From: Fusobacterium sp.
Lineage (GTDB): Bacteria; Fusobacteriota; Fusobacteriia; Fusobacteriales; Fusobacteriaceae
Direction of reading: 5' to 3'
Length of the DNA: 52,517 nucleotides
Assembly (NCBI RefSeq): GCF_030528405.1
Contig: NZ_JAUMYY010000007.1
Location: forward strand, 1-52,517
Shown: piece by piece, positions 46,866-52,517 of the stretch
How the letters are laid out: every line of letters starts with the position of its first letter
How positions within the stretch are numbered: the stretch's first letter is position 1
Made by a program: the position numbers and the translations under genes
The notes under the pieces: generated by a model
What the model was told of the DNA's origin: nothing
Database searches by the model: none
The model's input: the letters and a program-made list of their open reading frames with translations, nothing else

Positions 46866-48782
46866 TTATATATCTATGTTTTTAACATATTCTGCATGTT
46901 CTTCTATAAACTCTCTTCTTGGTTCAACTTTATCTCCCATCAATTTATCAAAAAGAATATCTGCTTCTCTTGCATTATCTATTGAAACTTTCAAAAGTAA
47001 TCTCACGTCAGGGTCCATAGTTGTTTCCCATAGTTGTTCAGGATTCATTTCACCTAATCCTTTGTATCTTTGAATATTATATTTTTTATTTTCAATATTC
47101 ATATTTTCTAGAATATTTTTTAGCTCCATATCATTATATGCATATATAATCTGTTTTCCTGAACTTACTTTGTAAAGTGGAGGACAAGCTATATAAACAT
47201 TTCCAGCATAAATTAAATCTATCATATATCTATAAAGAAAAGTCAAAATAAGAGTTCTTATATGCGCTCCGTCCACATCTGCATCTGTCATAAGAATTAT
47301 TTTTCCATATCTCAATTTAGAAATATCAAAAGTTTCTCCTATATTTGTTCCAAAGGCTGTAATCATAGCTCTTATTTCTGAACTTTCTAAAGATTTATGT
47401 AAACCTGCCTTTTCAACATTAATTATTTTTCCTCTAAGTGGTAGTATAGCCTGATTATATCTATCTCTTCCTTGTTTTGCAGAACCTCCAGCAGAATCTC
47501 CTTCAACTATAAAAAGTTCACATTCCTCTGGTTTTTTAGAAGAACAGTCAGCCAATTTTCCTGGAAGCGAACCTATTTCTAAAGGAGATTTTCTTAAAAC
47601 AGCTTCTCTTGCTCTTTGAGCAGCTTCTCTTGCCTTCTTAGAATTTAGTATTTTTTCAATAACAACCTTTGTTATATTTGGATTATCTTCCAAAAATATT
47701 TTCAAATTATTAGACACTACACTATTAACTATACCTACTACTTCAGAATTTCCTAATTTACCTTTTGTCTGCCCTTCAAATTGTGGTTGAGGAATCTTTA
47801 TAGAAACTATTCCTACAAGCCCTTCTCTTATATCATTTCCCATTAATTTTCCATCTTTTTCTTTTATTAAACCTTGTGCTTTTCCTACATCATTTATAAT
47901 CTTTGTAAGAGCTGTCCTAAATCCTTGAACATGTGTTCCACCTTCATGAGTATTTATATTATTTACAAAAGAATAGATTGTTTCATTTTGTGAAGTATTG
48001 TAAGTGAAAGAAATTTCAACTCCTACATTATCCTGTTTAGCCATTGTAAAAAATGGTTTTTCTATTATCTTTTGGCTTTCTTTTGTTATTTCTGATAGAA
48101 AATCTAAGATTCCTCCATCATAACTATATGTTTCTTCTTTTTTTTCTGTTTTTCTTAAATCTGTTAAAATAATTGTAAGACCACTGTTTAGGTAAGCTAA
48201 TTCTTTTAATCTATTAGATAAAGTAAAATAATTATATATTAAAGTTTCAAAAATTGAACCATCAGCTTTAAATCTAACTGTTGTTCCATGTTCTTCTGTT
48301 TCCCCTATAATTTTTACATCTTCCTCTGGTTTCCCTCTATTGTATTTTTGATAATATACAAATCCATTTCTTTTTACTTCTACTTCCAACCATTCAGATA
48401 AGGCATTAACAACAGAAACTCCTACTCCATGAAGTCCTCCAGAAACAGTATAATTATCATTTTCAAATTTTCCTCCAGCATGTAAAACTGTAAGTACTAT
48501 CTCCAAAGCTGATTTATTATATTTAGGGTGAATATCAGTTGGAATTCCTCTTCCATTATCTATTACTTCTATAATATTATCTGGAAGAACTTTAATTTGT
48601 ATTTTATCACAATAACCTGCTAAAGCCTCATCTACAGAGTTATCAACTATTTCCCAAACTAGATGATGTAGTCCTCTCTCTGATGTTGTACCTATATACA
48701 TTCCTGGTCTCTTTCTAACAGCTTCTAAACCTTCTAAAACTGTTATATTTTGTGCTTTATAATCAGTCATTTCTTCCTCCAA
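46866..48782 (-). CDS. gyrB: DNA gyrase subunit B
   Basis: The 638-residue protein has the GHKL ATPase domain (DNSVDEALAGYCD, NGRGIP, GGLHGVGVSVVNALS), the transducer domain, and the TOPRIM domain (EGDSAGGSAKQGRDR, PLRGKIINVEKA, DADVDGAHIRTL). The length is that of the short form without a proteobacterial insert. It lies 10 bases after dciA. Confidence 0.98.
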   Translation of the reverse strand: MEEEMTDYKAQNITVLEGLEAVRKRPGMYIGTTSERGLHHLVWEIVDNSVDEALAGYCDKIQIKVLPDNIIEVIDNGRGIPTDIHPKYNKSALEIVLTVLHAGGKFENDNYTVSGGLHGVGVSVVNALSEWLEVEVKRNGFVYYQKYNRGKPEEDVKIIGETEEHGTTVRFKADGSIFETLIYNYFTLSNRLKELAYLNSGLTIILTDLRKTEKKEETYSYDGGILDFLSEITKESQKIIEKPFFTMAKQDNVGVEISFTYNTSQNETIYSFVNNINTHEGGTHVQGFRTALTKIINDVGKAQGLIKEKDGKLMGNDIREGLVGIVSIKIPQPQFEGQTKGKLGNSEVVGIVNSVVSNNLKIFLEDNPNITKVVIEKILNSKKAREAAQRAREAVLRKSPLEIGSLPGKLADCSSKKPEECELFIVEGDSAGGSAKQGRDRYNQAILPLRGKIINVEKAGLHKSLESSEIRAMITAFGTNIGETFDISKLRYGKIILMTDADVDGAHIRTLILTFLYRYMIDLIYAGNVYIACPPLYKVSSGKQIIYAYNDMELKNILENMNIENKKYNIQRYKGLGEMNPEQLWETTMDPDVRLLLKVSIDNAREADILFDKLMGDKVEPRREFIEEHAEYVKNIDI

Positions 48783-48792
48783 ACAAAATATT

Positions 48793-49059
48793 TTATTTAA
48801 CTCTTATTTCAATATCTTTTATAAAAAACTCTAAATTTATTTTATCTAAGAAAATATCTTTCTTATTATACATAAAATGCTTAAGTGCAGAATTGTTAAC
48901 ACTTATATAAAGTAAGTTCTTCCTTATATAGTCTATTTTTATATCTTCAGACAAATTTCCAAAAATTTCACTTTTTTTGACCTTTAATATGGCAGACTGT
49001 AAATTATTATTTATTTTAATTTCTTCATCGATTATATCTTTTATACTAATTATTTTCAT
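48793..49059 (-). CDS. dciA: DciA-like protein (DUF721), possible replicative-helicase loader
   Basis: The 88-residue protein matches the C-terminal part of the DUF721/DciA family (YISVNNSALKHFMYNKKDIFLDKINLEFF and a final IKDIEIRVK). Family members load DnaB in species lacking dnaC. The recF-DUF721-gyrB order is typical. Its start overlaps the recF stop by 14 bases. The protein is short, the family-specific sequence is weak, and context carries much of the call. Confidence 0.75.
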   Translation of the reverse strand: MKIISIKDIIDEEIKINNNLQSAILKVKKSEIFGNLSEDIKIDYIRKNLLYISVNNSALKHFMYNKKDIFLDKINLEFFIKDIEIRVK

Positions 49060-50149
49060 CTTTAAAAATTTCCCCCCTATCTACATAAAAATTTTGGGAT
49101 TTTATTTTTAAATCATCTGTTGAACTTATAAAAACTTGAAGTTCTTTTTTTTCTAAATATTTAAGTATAGATAATCTTCTATCTTCATCAAAATATGAAG
49201 TTATATCATCAATAATAATAACAGGATTTTCTTTTCTGTTTTTTTTAATCATATCAATTTCTGAAAGTTTTAATGCAAAAATTATTGATTTTTTTTCACC
49301 TTGTGACGCATTTATTTTTGCTTCATATCCATTTAAAATAAATTTAAAATCATCCCTATGAGGTCCTACTAAAGAGAATTTATATTTTATTTCTCTATTT
49401 CTTTTTGCTCTTATTTCCTTTTTAAATTCAGATTCTATTTCCTCTACTTCTATTTTATTTAATTTATAAAATGAATTTTCATATTTTATACTTAATTCCT
49501 GTTCTGAATTAAATAATTTTCTATAAAGTAAATTTAAAATTATAGATAAGCTTTTTATATATTCCATCCTAGAAATTATTATTTTTGAACCATATTTTAT
49601 AAGTTCTTCTTCATATATATCAAATTCTGGGTTCTTTATCAAATTATCCTTTAAATATTTATTTTTTATTTTTAAAAGCCTATTATAGATCTTTAAATTT
49701 TCTAAATATTCTTTATCCATTTGTGCCAATTCCATATCAAAAAATTCTCTTCTATTTTTAGGTGAACCATTAATTAGTATAATGTCCTCTGGAATATAAG
49801 CAATCATATTAATTTTCCCATAAAACTCCGTTTGATTTATCTTTTTTTTATTAAAAAAAAATTCTTTTTTTGTACCCATATCATTATCGTACTTAACAGA
49901 AAGATTACTCTTAGAAATAATATTTTCATACTCTAAATTTACGATTAAACTTTTTTGAGTATATTTTATCATTTCTGTAGTTTTATTAGTTCTAAAGCTT
50001 ATTCCTGTTGAATTAAAATATATAGCTTCTAATATACTAGTTTTACCTTGTGCATTTTTTCCATAGAAAACATTTATTTGTTCTGAAAGACTTAGAGAAG
50101 CATCTTTTAAATTTCTAAAATTATAAAATTTTATATTAAGTATTTTCAA
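49046..50149 (-). CDS. recF: Recombination protein RecF
   Basis: The 367-residue ABC-type ATPase has the Walker A GKNAQGKTS (30-38), a long coiled-coil middle, the signature ASQGEKKSIIFALKLSE, and the Walker B PVIIIDDITSYFD. It begins with LNIKFYNFRNL, the RecF start. It loads RecA at gaps. It lies 14 bases after the S4-domain gene and overlaps dciA. Confidence 0.96.
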   Translation of the reverse strand: MKILNIKFYNFRNLKDASLSLSEQINVFYGKNAQGKTSILEAIYFNSTGISFRTNKTTEMIKYTQKSLIVNLEYENIISKSNLSVKYDNDMGTKKEFFFNKKKINQTEFYGKINMIAYIPEDIILINGSPKNRREFFDMELAQMDKEYLENLKIYNRLLKIKNKYLKDNLIKNPEFDIYEEELIKYGSKIIISRMEYIKSLSIILNLLYRKLFNSEQELSIKYENSFYKLNKIEVEEIESEFKKEIRAKRNREIKYKFSLVGPHRDDFKFILNGYEAKINASQGEKKSIIFALKLSEIDMIKKNRKENPVIIIDDITSYFDEDRRLSILKYLEKKELQVFISSTDDLKIKSQNFYVDRGEIFKDENN

Positions 50150-50163
50150 TGCTTCACCTCAAT

Positions 50164-50379
50164 CTATTCTATAATAAATATTCTATTTAAAACTTCTACT
50201 TTATACTCTGGATATAACTTTCTTCCTCTTCTCATTTCAAATTCATCATTCACTTTAATTTCAGAATTAATTATTAAATTTTTAGCTTCTGTTCCACTAA
50301 CACAAATTCCTACATATTTTAAAAATTGATCAAGTTTTATAAACTCTGTTGATATTTTTATTTTCTCTATTTTTTTCAT
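50164..50379 (-). CDS. yaaA: S4-domain RNA-binding protein (YaaA/YlmH-type small S4 protein)
   Basis: About 71 residues forming one S4 domain: IKLDQFLKYVGICVSGTEAKNLIINSEIKVN with the family's G-x2-A-K pattern, then RRGRKLYPEYKVEV. This small S4 protein usually lies between dnaN and recF. Here it lies next to recF, but dnaN is not present upstream. I start at ATG 50379; an in-frame TTG at 50397 is less likely. Confidence 0.88.
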   Translation of the reverse strand: MKKIEKIKISTEFIKLDQFLKYVGICVSGTEAKNLIINSEIKVNDEFEMRRGRKLYPEYKVEVLNRIFIIE

Positions 50380-50469
50380 AAAAACACTTCCTAACAAAAA
50401 ATTCCTATTTTATAGTATAGCATAATTTTAAAAACTTTTCTTTTATTTTTGTAATAAATAAAAATAAAA

Positions 50470-50610
50470 AGCTACTACATTTTAAAAATTTTATGAGTTT
50501 TGCTACTATATCTTTATAACAATTTCTAGATATTTTTATCTAAACTATATTTCTTAAAAATATTTAGACCACTTAGCAAAACTTTAAAAAATATAACTTA
50601 TAATAGCTTC
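50470..50610. repeat. Dispersed imperfect palindrome, copy C (downstream of the RepA-like gene)
   Basis: Outer arms GCTACTA / TAATAGC, right half TTCTTAAAAATATTTAG-ACTTAGCAAAACTTT nearly identical to copy B over about 45 bases. It occupies the gap between the RepA-like gene and the S4 gene and probably stops the former's transcript. Confidence 0.75.
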
Positions 50611-50616
50611 TTATTT

Positions 50617-52458
50617 TTAATAATTTTCTTTAATTATATTTTTTATATCGTTAGATATCATTTTATAATAAACTTCTTCTGAAGTTTTTTTCAGTTCTTT
50701 CATAAATTCTTTTGTTGTTTTACTATTTTTTATCATAATTTCTAAAGCTTTTTCTTCTATTTCAATTCTAGTTAATTCATCAAAATCTTTTAGAATTTCT
50801 CTTATTTCTTTTTCATTTTCAATTTTATTAGTTACTTTATTTTCTAATTCATAAGTAAATTTAGATTTCATTTTATTTTTAACCGTATAACTATCTATAC
50901 TATTTTCTTTTATAATATTTGTTCCTCCAAATTTATCTATGTATCTTTTTCTAGCTTGATTTATTTGTGCCTTATCTTTTAAACCTTTTCCTTTACTAAC
51001 ATTTTCAAATAAACTTAAATTAGGATTTCCTTTTTTCTTAGCTTTTTTTATTGTTTTTAAAATACTATTTATATCTTTAACTAATGTTGAACTTATATCT
51101 TTATCTAAATCTATCAATATGCATAAAACTCTTCTTAGAACACTTTCTCCATCTTTTTTTAAAATATCTTCTATTTTATTATCAGCTCTTTTATTCCATT
51201 TAGAATAAATTTTAGGATTTTCTTTAACCCTCTCTATTAAATCTTCTATTTTGTCATTATAATTAACCTCTTCATCTAAATCTATAATTTCTTCATTTCC
51301 ATCTAAATTTTCTTTATAAACACTTTTTTCTTTTGATTTATTAATAAATTCTGATGTATGACAATCTCCATCTCTCTCCTTATTAAAAACATAAGAAATA
51401 TAATAAGTATCTTCTTCTCTTACAAATCTTTCTTCATAGTATTTTATATAATTCATTTCAACTAAAACATCAAAGGCTTTTAAAATTCTTGTAAGAACTG
51501 GTTTCATCCTACTTAATATATATACTTTTACACCTGACTTTGTTTCTCTAAAAGTTGATTGTTCTATTTTTAATGGAATTATAGCCGCAATAGTTCTGAC
51601 ATTTATATCTCCTCCTGCAGCCCTATATCTTATTTTACTAATATATTTATATATTCTTGAAGCTATCGGATCTCTAGTCATTATTTCTAATAAATTTTTA
51701 GTATTATATTTTATATATCTTTTAGATTTTATTTTATTTACTATATTTTTATCTAAATAAACTTTATAGAATATTTTTTTCCCTATTTTTAATTTTTGAT
51801 ATGTTAAAAGTTTAAATTCTTTATCTTCAAATTTATTTTCTCCAAATTTTGTATGATTCGAAATTTCAAATTGATATTGAGTATTTTTTAAATTTTTAAG
51901 AGCTTGCTCAACTTTGGAGTAATAAGTTCTATTCATTTTATTTCCTAAAAAATTCACTATAAAATCTGAAATTTCAAACTCTATTACTGTTTCTTCTTCG
52001 CTTTTATCTTTTCTATCCAAATACATTGATATTAAAAACATATATATTTTTTCTTCAAAAATGGAAGGCTGAAATACTTTATCATTTTTATCTTTAGAGA
52101 TAAGTGTACTATGCATAATAACGCCTAAATCTTGAAAGTTATATTTAAAATTTACTCTTTTATTTTGTTTTTGAGGAGTAAAAAAAGGAAAAACAATCAT
52201 TTCAACAGGGATATTTATATAATTTTCTTTTAAATTTAAGTAATTTCCTGTATCTCTTATTAAAATTTCTTGTAATTCTATTTCAGGCAATTCATTTTCT
52301 TCTATTTCTACATTTTTAACTCTATTGAAATCTAAAATATCATCAGCAAGAGAGCCTGTTTTTGATACTTCAAAATTATCAATTTCTATTGAATTTTTAT
52401 TTTTTTTCTTACTTTTTTCTAAATTTTCATCTAAAATATCTACAGATTTTTTTTTCAA
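50617..52458 (-). CDS. Plasmid-type replication initiator-like protein (RepA/RPA-like winged helix)
   Basis: The 613-residue protein starts with TTG at 52458 behind GGGGAT. Residues about 1-75 are charged. About 75-350 read as two winged-helix-like units (EKIYMFLISMYL ... RTYYSKVEQALKNLKNTQY, then RDPIASRIYKYISKIRYRAAGG, RMKPVLTRILKAFDVLVEMNYI), resembling plasmid RepA/replication initiator A proteins. The rest (about 350-613) is Lys/Glu/Asp-rich and low in complexity. No Walker A motif, so it is not DnaA. It lies where dnaA/dnaN commonly precede S4-recF-gyrB. Family assignment is by my recognition of pattern and is moderately sure. Confidence 0.6.
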   Translation of the reverse strand: MKKKSVDILDENLEKSKKKNKNSIEIDNFEVSKTGSLADDILDFNRVKNVEIEENELPEIELQEILIRDTGNYLNLKENYINIPVEMIVFPFFTPQKQNKRVNFKYNFQDLGVIMHSTLISKDKNDKVFQPSIFEEKIYMFLISMYLDRKDKSEEETVIEFEISDFIVNFLGNKMNRTYYSKVEQALKNLKNTQYQFEISNHTKFGENKFEDKEFKLLTYQKLKIGKKIFYKVYLDKNIVNKIKSKRYIKYNTKNLLEIMTRDPIASRIYKYISKIRYRAAGGDINVRTIAAIIPLKIEQSTFRETKSGVKVYILSRMKPVLTRILKAFDVLVEMNYIKYYEERFVREEDTYYISYVFNKERDGDCHTSEFINKSKEKSVYKENLDGNEEIIDLDEEVNYNDKIEDLIERVKENPKIYSKWNKRADNKIEDILKKDGESVLRRVLCILIDLDKDISSTLVKDINSILKTIKKAKKKGNPNLSLFENVSKGKGLKDKAQINQARKRYIDKFGGTNIIKENSIDSYTVKNKMKSKFTYELENKVTNKIENEKEIREILKDFDELTRIEIEEKALEIMIKNSKTTKEFMKELKKTSEEVYYKMISNDIKNIIKENY

Positions 52459-52517
52459 TTTTATCCCCCTAGTTAAAAATAAATATAAAAAATTTTATCA
52501 CAGTTAATGTATATATT

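Overview
The window is a very AT-rich bacterial chromosome segment that looks like Fusobacterium, probably the F. nucleatum group. Several things point that way: low GC, a two-membrane cell (ExbB/ExbD/TonB and a signal-peptide beta-barrel protein), class IB pyrimidine enzymes, an H2S-type cysteine lyase, and a mix of Firmicute-like gene order (rlmB-sigH, ylxM-ffh-rpsP) with other features. Species and coordinates in a reference genome cannot be fixed from the sequence alone. Most genes lie on the minus strand and run away from the right edge. The right edge carries the usual origin-proximal set S4/yaaA-recF-dciA-gyrB-gyrA, so a replication origin is probably at or just beyond it.

Layout, left to right. 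1-1243: exbB-exbD-tonB (tonB runs off the left edge). 1443-3537: ylxM-ffh-rpsP. 3566-3874: a small unknown gene. 4013-9300: a plus-strand operon murA-rlmB-sigH-leuS with a terminator. 9503-10525: eleven tRNA genes, all minus, all with encoded CCA, from one strong promoter. 10542-10847: GIY-YIG protein. 10912-12862: DUF1576 membrane protein and a Nudix hydrolase with overlapping stop and start. 12872-22675: the whole UMP pathway as one operon, pyrR-pyrB-pyrC-carA-carB-pyrK-pyrD-pyrF-pyrE, with a PyrR-type leader. In this operon carA is reduced to its N-terminal domain and has no glutaminase domain. 22704-23771: a cysteine lyase divergent from pyrR. 23829-24525: an outer-membrane beta-barrel protein. 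24577-26494: htpG with a CIRCE-like operator. 26612-29664: dacA and an M32 carboxypeptidase. 29787-32627: RpiR-type regulator, a shortened AbgT-like permease and a PuuD-type hydrolase. 32750-34412: iscS-iscU. 34502-36844: tyrS, a GNAT protein and nth. 37008-38713: ArsC/Spx-like protein and brnQ. 38773-40353: YfcC-type permease. 40429-50379: S4 protein-recF-dciA-gyrB-gyrA-phosphoesterase-pheS-pheT. 50617-52458: a large plasmid-type replication-initiator-like protein in the position where dnaA often lies.

No stretch longer than 300 bases lacks a gene. The longest gaps (1244-1518, 3875-4078, 9245-9502, 22503-22763, 50398-50616) hold promoters, terminators, the PyrR leader or a dispersed palindromic repeat. 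Three full copies of that repeat (21843-21957, 26500-26606, 50470-50610) and several shorter relatives sit at gene ends.

The observations I rate most worth checking are the glutaminase-less CarA in an otherwise complete and regulated pyrimidine operon, the RepA-like protein at the presumed origin, the dispersed palindrome family, the shortened AbgT permease module, the internally duplicated DUF1576 protein, and the CIRCE-controlled htpG.
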